A stretch of 64,000 bases of DNA from Sipunculus nudus (Eukaryota > Annelida > Sipuncula > Golfingiida > Sipunculidae): assembly GCA_026874595.1 (NCBI GenBank), contig CM049309.1, positions 17,008,576-17,072,575 of the forward strand, read 5' to 3'. Each line of letters begins with the position of its first letter. Position 1 is the stretch's first letter. Position numbers and translations under genes: made by a program. This document shows positions 1-14,600 of the stretch, piece after piece. A model generated the notes under the pieces. The model ran no database searches and was not told the DNA's origin. It was given only the letters and a program-made list of their open reading frames with translations.

Positions 1-2508
1 AACGTCATGCATAAGCCATAACGTTATGGCAGAAGATCAAAATTTTAGCCGATAAACTTGACTTTGGACACACAATGTCTCACAACAACATCATCTTTAA
101 TTTTATATAACCCTTATTTTTCTAATCATATACATCTGTATATTACACAATATTACTTTTGATTATAATTTGCATTAAAAATTGTAAAATAGGCCATTGA
201 AAAAAACCCTCTGAAATACACAGTTAAATTACCATTGATTAATTGCCTCCTTAAGTCTGCATTAATATAAAGTTTTGCATTAGCTATATTTTATTCTGAT
301 CAAGTCTGAGAAATAGCCCAAATGAATTATTTCTTTATTGTCGTCCTTCCTACAATGGGGGGGGGGGGGTTGCAGGAAGAAGCCTCAAATTACAAGTCAC
401 CCCCCAGCGCACTAGAGCAACCAGAGTACCTGGATCTGATCACAGGAAGGGGCCTGCTTCTTGGGACGGTATCTAGGAACCCAAGTTTATTAATGCTAAT
501 CACTATACATAGATCATAGGGATTAGTGATTACCTTATATGTGTAACACTATATAAATCTTGTATTGATCAAAAGAAAAATATTTTTTAATTCAGTTGAA
601 TGCAAACCTTACACAAACAAAATATGGAAATGCCAGGCCCATGAGGCTTAATCAAAATATATATTCTGTAAGTGTATAATATACATGTGCACACATTATG
701 CATTTTTTTAAGTTTGTGAATTAAGTTGCTGATTGATTGTTATAATTCTGTCAAAAGTGTGCTTACATGGTACATATGACTTATAAGCAACGCCTGTCAC
801 TCAAACAAACATTTGCAATTATTGTTGTGGTTTTCTTGGAGACTCTCGCTTGGCATAGGTCAGTAGCAGCCAAAAGCTCTGGTTATGCAGATAGTTATTG
901 AGTCATGAGTCTGATACTCTCTAGATCAGACCCTCAGTCACAAAAAAAGCAGAATAAATACACCACACCAGAAGTCAGACTCCTGTCGCCTGAAGTACTC
1001 TGATTTTTTTTTTTTTTTTTTTTTTTTTTTATTGAGTCTTTCTTTTAGTCATCTGAGCTGGCATGAATGTTTCAGTCCACTGTGCCTATGTATTATATGG
1101 TCAAAGCTATCCTCCAACTGAAATTTAATACATGCACCCTGCAGGCTGAAACAGTTGCGTGTGTCACTGGTGGCCGGCTCACTGGGACAGGCACCTGACA
1201 CTTGGGGTCACAGCAACATTGCAGCATGCTTGCTCGGTCTGCTAGGTAAATGAAGCAAGAGGTCTGTGGCTCGTAAAGTGGCCCAATCACCTATCAGACC
1301 TTTATACACTAAAGACCTGTAATCCCTTGGAGCTTTTATAAGAAAAGGCCAGAAAATGTAGATATCACCACACACAGCCTACTTTGTTTGTTTATATCAA
1401 GATGTTTATTATATGTGGGGGCTGTCCAAAATAATCAAAACATATTCAACAAGGGCATCTGGTGGCAGGTCAGATAAGCCAGAGCTTTGCCAATGGTGTT
1501 TTGCAACAAGTGACCTTTCTACCTCGCATATATGCAACCTACCACCTTAAGTTACATGTTTTCACTTTTGTCAACATTGCTGTGTTTATAAACATATTGT
1601 TGATAAACAAATGAATCATACATCCTTCATGAAGGCCATATAAGAACTTTTCTTTACCAGAATTTCTCATGATCGTTGATATATACAAAGAGGAGGTCAG
1701 AAATCACATAGTTTCTTTTTAAAAGGTAGGTGAATGGGCACCTTTAACTTTATATACTACAGAGGCACAAGTGTGTCTAATCAAGTCATAGCTACTGCAT
1801 GTAACACTTAACCAGCAGGGTTCCAGTGCTACAGAGGAATACCAATATGATGAGGGTTTACCTCGCAGATCATTTGACAGAACTATTCAAATGCATTTGG
1901 GCACATATTCCATGTGTAGCATGAAGGCACCAAATAACCCCTACATGATTATTATTATTAATATGAACAAATGTTTAGACTTCATAGGTACCAAAATTAC
2001 ACCGAATGATCAGAATGTCAGAAAGTATGGGCACTTACTGCAAAAAATATTGCGGGCCTTATCCTGAGCCAGTGAGCTGGGTTTGGCCTCCATGAAGTAG
2101 TGGACCTAAGTATACCTCAGTTTAACCTATTCATGCTACACAGGTGCCCAAACAAAGCTATCATGACCTAACTGGCTACCTATTTGCACCCTCTTAGTTA
2201 AATGGGGTAAATTGACCTTAAAACCATACTTTAGCCCTATTTGAACCTATAAATAACCTGACTGTAATCTTAGAAGGAACAGCACGACAGAATTTTTACA
2301 GTTTTATAGTCATAACCATGGTCCACCAAAGCAGAGTGGCATCACAGAAAACTGGGAGGCAAACCCGGGAATGTGTGACACTGCTCCTGAGAGATACATG
2401 ATGCAACTTTACAACCCAATAGAATTATTCTTATGATTATATCTAGAAATATTTGATAATCATTTAATTATGCATTTAAAACATTCATTGCACTATTATT
2501 TTATTCAG
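1..2508. other. Intron or upstream sequence of gene 1; no exon seen
   Basis: This stretch is AT-rich with stops in all frames. It carries a 13-base G run (357-369) and a 27-base T run (1004-1030). I found no additional coding exon of the gene and no promoter. Confidence 0.5.
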
Positions 2509-2675
2509 ATTACAGGTTGGAATCATTAGGAAATCAGAGGCCGAGGAAATCCTCAAGCGCTCGCAGAAATAACAAGAAGTCATCAGGGTCAAGCAGCAAA
2601 CACAAACTAATGACGGGCAAATCTGATGATACAAGAGGAAGCAGGGACAAGGAAAAGGTGGACAGCAACAAGCAG
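2509..2675 (+). CDS. Gene 1 exon 1 in window (internal exon)
   Basis: A pyrimidine-rich acceptor ending TTATTCAG precedes it, and the donor reads CAG|GTCAGG. Only one frame is open through the exon. It reads DYRLESLGNQRPRKSSSARR and then a Lys/Ser-rich stretch ending VDSNKQ. The exon enters in phase 1 and leaves in phase 0, matching the next exon. It has no start codon of its own that would make a convincing N terminus, so it is taken as internal. Confidence 0.65.
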
Positions 2676-5600
2676 GTCAGGAATTGATGTTAAGCAGAAG
2701 TTGACATGTATGTTCTAGCTTTCAGGGTTATGGTTGATTGGCCTGTGAATTGTGAGGGCTTTGGAAATCATTGCCATTATCAATTCTTCAATTCACGATT
2801 CAGTTGTTACTATAGTTGTAAGTGTCTTCTAAATTAAAGCATAGATATTGCCATAATGTCTACATAAGTATGTATCATCTATTACTTCGTACACCCTACT
2901 ATCAGTAAGTAAATTAACAATGAAACTTCCCCTCTGTTGATCGCCACAATACTTGTTTCTATCTTAGTAGAGTTTTCTTATGGCACGCTCTTTGGGCCAG
3001 GGGCACATACATGATAAATAGCCTGGCCATCCTGACATCTCCTTCAAAATTCACAGCTCATAGATGGCTTTGGGATAGCACATGCAAAAAAATAATTGAA
3101 AGAATTGATTTGAAAGTTAAGAATAAGAATCAATTACAGTTTAATATGAGAGACTGCAATTCAGTGCATGAATTATTTGATGCATTGTTACACTTACACC
3201 CCTACTAAATAAATACAGACACGACAAGTCATTAAGAGATTCCTAAGTAATTCCACCGCTGCTATCATTGGAGGGAACAGTGAGGTACAATTTAATAAAA
3301 TTTTACCCTGTGAACTTTTCAAACTTGATTCCTGATTCAAAATTCTTTTGGGTTGACTGAGATGTCATAGAAACCTATTCTGTGTAAAATGTTCATGTAG
3401 TTTATACTGTTTTCATGAGTTCCACATACAGATTTGATGGACAGACAAACATACATAAAGACAGACCTGATCACAATACCCTTGCCCTCCAATCTAGAAT
3501 CAAGGGTAATTATAAATACAGGTGTTCTACAAATTGGACAAGTATGCAGTCAAATACAAAAAAGCCCTATCTTGGTATATAGTCACTCATGGTCATAATC
3601 ATATATGAGCTAATGTAAAGTCAATTTCCTGTTGTCAAATACAAATACAAGGTAAAACCTCACAAATATAAATGTATTATCATTTCTCTAAACTTAATTG
3701 TTATTATACCCTCTAAATATTATCAGCCTAAATAGAAAAAAAAAATTGCCACAGTGTTTTATTTTTCTTTAATTTTATTTTAAATGTTTCATGCATTCCT
3801 GCTTTTTTTTAGATTTTCCTGAAATTATGATCTTATCATACCATCCTATACATATTCAGCATGATACATTATATCATAAGGCTTGAATAGTTAATTTGTA
3901 TGGATAATGTGTGTGAATGTACTGGTAGTCACACACCAAGTATTGAAAATTTTGCTGCATTGGAGCTGTATTTAGAGAATACTTGACCAGTTGGGCAGAT
4001 AAATAATACAATATAAAAAGATTCAGATGTATCTAATACTTATAAAAGGAATTCAGTTCACATTTTTCGCAATGTTCTCTAAAACTGCCCTGTGTACAAT
4101 ATTGTGCCATACATCATTTTAAAGGTTATTATCCCCGCAGTGACATAGGCAAAATGAAAATAAATAATTTTGAGTGATTTTTCCCTTTTTTTTACCGAGC
4201 ACAGCCGAACTGCCTTCGGCAGTCACCAGAATGCGTGCATCGTGGTCACTTAACCCCTAACACTAAGGACTATTGTTCATATGAATAATTCTTGCTTTCA
4301 ATGAGGGATTTGACCCACGTGCGTGGTCAGTAAAAGAGTAAAACACATGTTTCTCACTTTATGAAATGGGGAGTTCAACCCAGGAGGATTAATGACATAA
4401 CCTAATTCAAGGTCCCAATTTCAGGAACAGGCTTGGGGTGGGGTGGGGTGGGGTGGGGTGGAGTGCAGTCTCGGGTTTCAGGCCTCAACATTTGTCTGAT
4501 ACGATGAAAAAAAAATACATTGCGGCAGTTGAAAATGAATACAGACCCTCTGCATGGAGTCCCGTTGGGTCCGCTTCTGCTACTTACGAGGTATGCATAT
4601 TTCTGTTTCTTTCTTCAGGAACAGTTTCCTTGCATCGTACATTTAATAAATCTTTCATGTGTTCCTCACATCAACCTAATCTTTATACGTCCACCGATAG
4701 AATCCAGTCAAATATCATCGAAAACCTGATGCCCCCTCGTCTCATTCCGGTTTGCAATGTCAACACCATCACTGGCCAGGTCATCAAGGTAAACATACCA
4801 GGGTATAAATTTCTTGCCACAAGGACAGAACCACAAAATAAATGTTAAAAATATCATCAAAAACCTGATGCCCCCGCGTCTCATTCCAATTTGCAATGTC
4901 AACACCATCACTAGCCAGGTCATCAAGGTAAACATACCGGGGTATAAATTTCTTGCCATGAGGACAGAACCACAAAATAAATGTTAAAAATATTGGAGTG
5001 ACCGCATGATCACTCACGCACTGTTTTCACCAGATTATGAGTTTATACAGACGGACAGTATGATGCTAAGGATTCATGTAATTTAAAAGTAAGTGGCAAA
5101 ATTGAGATACAAGCCGCTGTACATAGAAACGTTTTCTGTTCACAGAAGTGTTGTGCCTCAGAGAGGTGCGTGAGTTATTCTGCAGTCATGCCAAATGTTT
5201 ATACAAATCTTATGGAGACAGTTTCCCACTGAAAACCTATATTTTCTGTTAACTTTTAGAATAAAAAAAAATGAGCCAACATTTCACATTTCAGTTAATA
5301 AATCTCCCCAACCCCGGTAATAAGCCCGGTATACCGGGTCTATCAGCTAGTGTATAAATAAAGTAGATACAAGTGTATAGTTTTACCATATCTAAATATA
5401 GATACAAATTACAAAAGCATACATGAGTTAACCTCAATCATGGTGGTTATTTATGTGTTGCCTGGATAATAGGACATTGTGATAAGATTTGTAACATTTC
5501 AGTTGTCAGTTTGTGTCAGCATAAGTTTATGGACAGAAAAGGATTATAGTTGACATATATAATTGGACCAAATGTAATTAACCATTTATTGACCGTGATT

Positions 5601-8600
5601 GTTGTCCTGGTGTGTATGTATTAATGTATATGGAGTTAACATGGATATATGCTGTAAAGAGTTAAAACAAATTACTATCAGTTACTAGTACTACTACTAT
5701 TTAGGTCTATGCTTGCATAAGCACTGTGGTGAGGTAGAGATGTTTTGTTAAATCTGTATTGATAAAAAATAATGCATTTGGACTCTGTACTTCATTCTTA
5801 AATATTATTATTTTTACATTTAGTTGGAGGAAGGGTTGTCCAGGATGGCCACCCTGAAGGATCTGTGTGCTGATGACAAAAAGAGAATAGCTAACTTGGT
5901 TCAGGAACTTGCAAGGTGAGAGTTAATTAAAGCCAGCTATTCACCTACCTGTCCTGTAGAATTTATATGATTTCTGGCTTACTAGGCATATATATAAATG
6001 AACTAGAAATTCCTGTTAACAAAAGTCCTTATAATGCCTCTGTGATGGATGTATGAGCTTGATTATGTACAAGTTGTTAGTATACATGCAGGTACATACA
6101 CCAATGTTGACAAACAGAAAAACCATGTCACCTAAGGTGGTTGGTTGCATATGTGTGGATGTTAGTTGGTCACTTCTCGCAAAACACCCTTTGCAAAATT
6201 ACGGTTCGTCTGAGTTTCTGCCAGATGACCTTGTTCAGTTTGTTTCAGTGATTGTTTTGACAATCCTCCCACATGTTATAAACATATGGAAATAACAAAA
6301 TGAACAGCTGGTGGATAGTGAGATCGGTGTTTTATAGCCTAATTTTCAAGAAACAAAGGTTCAAGGGATGATCTTTAGTATATAGACATCAGATATTGGG
6401 ATAGCCCCCTTTAACATGTAGAGCTTCTTGTATACTGTTGTTGACTTCATAAAAATAAGGTTAAATTTTCATGATCTCCTGTGTTAGTGTTTTTGCATGG
6501 GTTCCATTTTTGCAATCTCAAAATTTCATGAGTGAGTTGTTTAGACAAGTTGGACAATTTTCCTGAGATTTTAATATGCAGTAAAAGTCTTAGTAAATCG
6601 ACAAATATCTTTGAGAACCAAATCAATAATTTTTTAGCTCAGATGACTGAAAGTCATCTGAGCTATAGCGATCACTCTTTGTCCGTGGTCCGTCCAGCTG
6701 TCTGTCCAGCCGTCTGTTAACAGGGCACAAATCGTAACCGCTGTACCTGGAATCTTCTTACTTGGTATCCTGGGAGGTCCAAAAAAAATCTCCTTGGAAA
6801 CCTGAAATTAGGTCTCTGTTACCCATATTCTTTGAGCTATGGGGCTCCGAAGTACCCCCCAGTATAATGGAAAATTTGATACAAAAACTTCAATATCTCA
6901 TTAACTACATCACTGATGGTCATGATTTTTTGCATGGATATTGATCATGAGATGTTTCATCAGTTTCTGCAGACCGGTGGTGCCAACTGTATTTTTCGAT
7001 TTTTTACGAATTTTTTTCTCTATTTTTGAGACCTTAAAAATGTGGACATCTGTTAACAGGGCACAAATCGTAAAGACTGGACCTAGAATCTTCATTCTTG
7101 ATATTCTGAGAGACCTATGAAAAGTCTCCATGGAAACCAGAAATTAGGTCTCTATTACCCATATCCTTTGAGCTATGGGGCCCCAAAGTACCCCCCATGA
7201 ATAGTAAAAAATTTCATACAAAAACTTCAATATCTTATTAACTACATCACTGATGGTCATGATTTTTGGCATACATATTAACCTTGAGATGTTTCATCAG
7301 TTTTTGCAGACTGGAGGCGCCACCTGTATTTTTTTCGATTTTTTACGATTTTTTTCTCTATTTTTGAGACCTTAAAAGATGCAGTCATCTGTTAACAGGG
7401 CACAAATCGTAACAACTGGACTACTAGAATCTTCTATCTTGACATGCGGGGAAGCCCATGAAAAGTCTCCTTGGAAAGGTGGAATTAGGTCTCTGTTACC
7501 CAGATTCTTCAAGCTAAGGGGCTCTGAAGTACCCCCCACAATAATGAAAATTTGATACAAAAACTCAAATATCTGAACAACTAATGCATTGACCACCATG
7601 ATTCTTTGCATGGATATTGATCATGGAGTGTTTCATCGGTTTCTGCAGACTGGTGGTGCCACCTGTATTTTATCTATATTTTACGATTTCCTTTTTCTAC
7701 TTTTGATACCTTAAAAGATGTGGTCATCTGATAACAGGGCACAAATCATAATGGCTGGACCTAGAATCTTCTTTCTTGACATGCAGAGAGGCCAATGAAA
7801 AGTCTTCTTGGAAACTGAAAATTAGGTCTCTGTTACCCAAAACCTTAGAGCTATGGGGCTCTGAAGTATCCCCCAGAAAAATGCAAAATTTGATACAAAA
7901 GCTCAAGTATCTGAATAACCACTGCATTGATCACCAAGATTCTTTGCATGAATATTGATCATGGGATGTTCCATCACTTCCTGCAGACTAGTGGCACCAC
8001 CTGTATTTTTTCAAATTTTTACAAATTTTTTTCTCTTTTTTTTTTCAGACATCAATGAAACTGTCATCTGTTAACAGGGCACAAATCCTAACCACTGGAC
8101 CTGGAATCTTCAAACTTAATATCCAGGGAGGTCCATGAAAAATCTCCTTATAAACCTGAAATTAGGTCTCTGTTACCCATATCCTTGGAGCTATGGGGCT
8201 CCAAAGTACCCCCCAGAATAATGCAAAATTTGATACAAAAACTCAAGTCTCTGAATAACTACTGCATTGATCACCATGATTCTTTGCATGAATATTGATC
8301 ATGGGATGTTCCATCAGTTCCTGCAATCTGGTGGCACCATCTTTTTTTTTTTTCAATTTTTACGAAATTTTTTCTTTATTTTTGAGACCTTCAAAGAAGC
8401 TGTCATCTGTTAACAGGACACAAATCGTAACCGCTGGACCTAGATTCTTCTAACTTGACATCAAGGGAGGTTCATGAAAAGTCTCTGTGAAATAAGGTCT
8501 CTGTTACCCATATCCTTCGTAGTAAGTACCCCTCAGAATAATTAAAAATTTGATACAAAACTCCAGTATCTGAATAACCAATGTATTGATCTCCAAGATT

Positions 8601-11600
8601 CTTTGCAGGCATATTGATCATTGAGTGTTACATCAGTTCCTGCAAACTGGTGGCGCCACCTGTATTTTTTTTCAATTTTTTAGGCATTTTTTCTCTATTT
8701 ATGAGACCTTCAAATGAAGTGGTCTTCTGTTAACATGCCACAAACTGTAACTGCTGTACCTAGAATCTTCTTACTTGACATCCAGGGAGACTAATGAAAA
8801 ATCTCCTTGGAAACCTGAAATTAGGTTTCTGTTACCTATATTCTCTGAGCTATAGGGCTCATAAATACCCCCAAGAATAATTAAAAATTTGATACAAACA
8901 AAAGCTCCAGTATCTGAATAACTAATGCCTTGATAGCCATGATTCTTTGGACATATATTGATCATGGAGTGTTTCATCAGTTCCTGCAGACTGGTGGCAC
9001 TCCCTGTATTTTTTTCAAATTTTTACGCATTTTTTTTCTATTTATGAGACCTTCAAATGAAGTTGTCATCTGTCCAAAAGCCCATCGAAACCCATTTCTA
9101 AGGACTTTTCACAGAATTCATGATTAGTTTGCACTCTGGCAGTCATTTTGCTCATTGTTCAACATTCCTTGAATTCAGCTGAGCGTCATGGCCCATGGGC
9201 CACTTGTTTCATAATGTACAGGCAATAATTAAAGGCCTTAAACATCTGATACCTTTTTTAAATGTCATTCTTTGATATACAAGTAACACAAAAGATCAAA
9301 ATTTTTTGTAAAGGTCTTAACCAATGTATACATGAGATAAATAAATTCAGGGCTGTTCATCTGTGTTGATGGTTCTTCAAATTCACAAAGCATTAATTTT
9401 TTGCAAAAAAAAAAAACAGTTCCAAATAATGCAAATTTGAAACCCTGATGAATATTAAGCCACCCACAGTAACTAATATTCTTAATTGGATAATATGTTG
9501 GGGTGGTTATGGAGGTGGAAATGTTAACTGGAGTAAATAGGACCGGAATTATCCCTCATTTAAACAGTCACTCGCACTTTACTCAAATTGCTTCACACTA
9601 AAAACCTTTTTCTGCGATGGTCATTATATCAGAGCATAACTTATACTGAACTGCACACATATTACCAAGCATAATGTTAGACTTGGCAATCAGTGTGTCA
9701 GCAATCAACCAGCACACCTATGCCTAGGCAACCTACCATTTGCATTATGATTAATGAAGCACTGTTTTACAGTGTTGGTAATCATTAAATGGTTTCTGTA
9801 ATCTTATATTTGTTCTCTACAAGTAAACTTCTGGTTTTTTTTTTATTTGGGGGGGGGGGGGGGTTGGAGAGAAATGTCTCAAATCAGGGAAAAGTCTGGA
9901 AATTTGCTTATCCCAAGAGGAAAATTTTCAGCCTGTTTTATTTGTCTAACATGATCCCATCTAGGCAGCATATCCTATAAGTGATTACCTATGCAGACTT
10001 TTCAATGTATTAAATCCCAGAAATATGTTGAAATTATTATCTTGGAATTTTGAAAATCCATCAAGGTAGGATCAGGGAATTAGGTTTTTATTACATGTTA
10101 GGAACCCTGAACTGGCCTAAGGGTAGACAGATATTCTTTTTACCTGTGTATTAAAATATACAGTGCAGACATTTACAGATATTTGTTTAATTACAGAATT
10201 GGTGACGAGAATGAGAAGTTACAGAGAGACAAAGAACAGTACGAGAGTCAGATGAATGACCTGATCGATCAACAAGAAAAGGTGCTGAAGGAGTGTGAAG
10301 GTGAGGTCAGCAGGGTTCAAAATAGTTGAAAAATTGACATGCCTGTAATTGATATATGACCCGGTTTCTGTGGTCTAGAAGTAGATATAGTGACTTTGAA
10401 TCTCTGCTGAGGAGTAGTGAGATTTTTAATGGTTATTCCCCACTAAGTGTGAGTACTCTGCAGGCATTGTGGGAAGACTGTGCCCCCTAGTCGTATTTCA
10501 CTCGCAAACGAGTGTGCTTTTCAGGGGTTCCCTTAGTGTTATGACCATGCAGTCAGGAAAGTTATACAACAGAACACTCAGGTGCGGTATACTCGGTATT
10601 GTTTATGCCAGGATGATAATGTGCTACAACACCGTCATATAATGTGAAACCAAAATGAAATTCTACAGATGTTCATAACTTATGTCGAGATTGCATTAAA
10701 AGCAGATGCAATAAGCTCCAACTCTGCAGGTGTTGCATGCAGGTCACTGCAGTTGCCAGCCCTGTGTTTATACCTTGCTTTAGTTCACCTAGTGTTCCAC
10801 ATCGCATTAAAGCCTGTTGTCTACCAGTGACTTTGCTTAGATATGATGCAATTTAGTTCTAAAACTTTCTTTCAAGATCTCTGATGTATTTCAAATAGAT
10901 TTTTTTGTTATAAAAAGACAGAGGTTGCACAGTCAAAAAGCCAAAGGCAAAGTCTTTGAAAACAGTACTGCCAGTACTATCCCTGATTCATGAAAATAAA
11001 ATACTGTAAAATCTAATGTTTTTATGAAAATCTGTATATATGATAAGAGCTTATATTTTAGCCTTAAGAAACCATTTGTAAGCCATATGAAGGCAGATGG
11101 CATGTTGTATACATGTTAAGCTAAGACTGGTTATACAGTCAGGCCTGTTATGTATCTTTCAATGAAAATGATCATTTTCATGCTTTTTTAGCTCAGCTGA
11201 CTGAAAGTCATCTGAGCTATAGCGATCACTCTTTGTCTGTCGTCCGTCTGTCTGTCCGTCTGTCTGTCCGTCTGTCCGTCTGTCTGTCCGTTAACCAGGC
11301 ACAAATCGTAACCGCTAGAACTGGAATCTTCTTACTTGACATCCTGGGAGGTCCATGAAAAATCTCCTTGGAAACCAGAAATTAGGTCTCTGTTACCCAT
11401 ATCCTTCGAGCTATGGGGCCCCAAAGTACCCCCCAGAAAAGTCAAAATTTCATACAAAAACTTCAATATCTCATTAACTACCTGACTGATGGTCATGATT
11501 TTTGGCATACATATTGATCATGAGAGGTTCCATCAGTTCCTGAAGACTGGTGGCGCCACCTGTATTTTTCGATTTTTTACGAATTTTTTTCTCTATTTTT

Positions 11601-14600
11601 GAGACCTTCAAAAATGTGAACATCTGTTAACAAGGCACAAATCGTAATGACTGGACTTAGAATCTTCATTCTCGACACACTGAGAGACCTATGAAAAGTC
11701 TCCATAGAAACCAGAAATTAGGTCTCTGTTACCCATATCGTTCCAGCTATGGGGCCCCAAACTACCCCCCAGAAAAGTAAAAAATTTCAAACAAAAACTT
11801 CAATATCTCATTAAATACTTGACTGATGGTCATGGTTTTTGTCATTCATATTGATCATGAGATGTTCCATCACATCCTGCAGACTGGTGGCGCCACCTGT
11901 ATTGTTCAATTTTTTACGAATTTTTTTCTCTATTTTTGAGACCTTTCAAAATGTAAACATCTGTTAACAAGGCACAAATCATAAAGACTGGACCTAGAAT
12001 CTTCATTCTTGACACACTGAGAGACCTATGAAAAGTCTCCATGGAAACCAGAAATTAGGTCTCTGTTACCCATATTCTTTGAGCTATGGGGCCCCAAAGT
12101 ACCCCCAAGAAAAGTAAAAAATTTCATACAAAAACTTCAATATCTCATTAACTACTTGACTGATGGTCATGATTTGTGGCATAACTATTGATCATGAGAT
12201 GTGTCATCACTTCCTGCAGACTGGTGGTGCCACCTTTATTGTTCGATTTTTTTACGATTTTTTCCTCTATTTTTGAGACCTTTAAGGATGCTGTCATCTG
12301 TTAGCATGGCACAAATCACAAGGACTGGACCTAGAATCTTCATTCTTGACACACTGAGAGGTCCATGAAAAATATCCTTGGAAACCAGAAATTAGGTCTC
12401 TGTTACCCATATCCTTCGAGCTATGGGGCCCCAAAGTACCCCCCCCCCCCAGAGTAGTCAAAAATTTCATACAAAAACTTCAATATCTCATTAACTACTT
12501 GAATGATGGTCATAATTTGTGGCATAACTATTGATCATGAGATGTGTCATCTGTTCCTGCAGACTGGTGGCGCCACCTGTATCATTCGATTTTTTACGAT
12601 TTTTTCCTCTATTTTTGAGACCTTTAAGGATGCTGTCATCTGTTAGCATGGCACAAATAGTAACGACTGAACCTAGAATCTTCATTCTCAACACACTAGA
12701 AGACCTATGAAAAGTCTCCATGGAAACCAGAAATTAGGTCTCTGTTACCCATATCCTTCAAGCTATGGGGCCCCAAAGTACCCCCCAGAGTAGTCTAAAA
12801 TTTCATACAAAAACTTCAATATCTCAATAACTACATCACTGATGGTCATGATTTTTGGCATACATATTGATTATGAGATGTTCCATCAGTTCCTGCAGAC
12901 TGGTGGCGCCACCTATGTTATCTATCAAGAGGGTACAAATTGCAACAACTGGACCTAGAAACTTCATTCTTGTCATGCAAGGAGGCCCATGAAGAGTGCC
13001 TGTGGAAACTTGAAATTAGGTCTCTGTTGCCCATATCCTTCAAGCTATAGGACTCTGAAGTATCCCTCAGAATAATGGACAATTTGATACAAAAGCTGAA
13101 GTATCTGAACAACTAATACGGAGATCATCATGATTCTTTGCATGGATATTGACCATTAAGTGTTTTTTAGCTCAGCTGACTGTAAGTCATCTGAAGTGAT
13201 ACAAAAGCTCAAGTATCTAAACAACTATTGCAGTGATCACCATGATTCTTTGCATAGATATTGATCATGGAATGTGTCATCAGTTTCTGCAGTATGGTGG
13301 CGCCACCTGTATTTTTTTTATTTTTACGAATTTTTTTCTCTTTTTTTGAGACCTTATAAGATGCGGTCATCTGTTAACATGGCACAAATCGTAACAACTG
13401 GACCTAGAATCTTCTCTCTTGACATGCTGAGAGGCCCATGAAAAGTTTCCTTAAAAACTTGAAATTAGGTCTCTGTTACCCATAACCTCTGAGCTATGGG
13501 GCTCATAAGTACCCCCCAGAATAATGGAAAATTTGATACAAAAGCTCAAGTATCTGAACAATTATTATATTGATCACCATGATTCTTTGCATGGATATTG
13601 ATCATGAAATGTTTCATCAGTTTCTGCATTCTGGTGGCGCCACCTGTATTTTTCGATTTTTTACGAATTTTTTTCTCTATTTTTGAGACCTTCAAAAATG
13701 TGAACATCTGTTAACAAGGCACAAATCGTAATGACTGGACTTAGAATCTTCATTCTTGACACACTGAGAGACCTATGAAAAGTCTCCATGGAAACCAGAA
13801 ATTAGGTCTCTGTTACCCATATCCTTCCAGCTATGGGGCCCCAAACTACCCCCCAGAAAAGTAAAAAATTTCAAACAAAAACTTCAATATCTCATTAAAT
13901 ACTTGACTGATGGTCATGGTTTTTGTCATACATATTGATCATGAGATGTTCCATCACATCCTGCAGACTGGTGGCGCCACCTGTATTGTTCAATTTTTTA
14001 CGAATTTTTTTCTCTATTTTTGAGACCTTTCAAAATGTAAACATCTGTTAACAAGGCACAAATCATAAAGACTGGACCTAGAATCTTCATTCTTGACACA
14101 CTGAGAGACCTATGAAAAGTCTCCATGGAAACCAGAAATTAGGTCTCTGTTACCCATATTCTTTGAGCTATGGGGCCCCAAAGTACCCCCAAGAAAAGTA
14201 AAAAATTTCATACAAAAACTTCAATATCTCATTAACTACTTGACTGATGGTCATGATTTGTGGCATAACTATTGATCATGAGATGTGTCATCACTTCCTG
14301 CAGACTGGTGGTGCCACCTTTATTGTTCGATTTTTTACGATTTTTTCCTCTATTTTTGAGACCTTTAAGGATGCTGTCATCTGTTAGCATGGCACAAATC
14401 ACAAGGACTGGACCTAGAATCTTCATTCTTGACACACTGAGAGGTCCATGAAAAATATCCTTGGAAACCAGAAATTAGGTCTCTGTTACCCATATCCTTC
14501 GAGCTATGGGGCCCCAAAGTAACCCCCCCCCCCCAGAGTAGTCAAAAATTTCATACAAAAACTTCAATATCTCATTAACTACTTGAATGATGGTCATAAT

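Larger units (their letters stand above)
2676..5823 (+). other. Gene 1 intron; pentamer repeat and local duplication
   Basis: Spliced out between phase-0 exons. It contains a GGGGT pentamer tract and a 139-bp tandem duplication, listed separately. The rest is unremarkable AT-rich sequence with a small GC hairpin, ACTGC-CTTCG-GCAGT, near 4210. Confidence 0.55.

Noticed and set aside
4201-4215. Rho-independent-style hairpin ACTGC-CTTCG-GCAGT
   Set aside because: The context is a eukaryotic intron. A short GC hairpin has no terminator meaning here.
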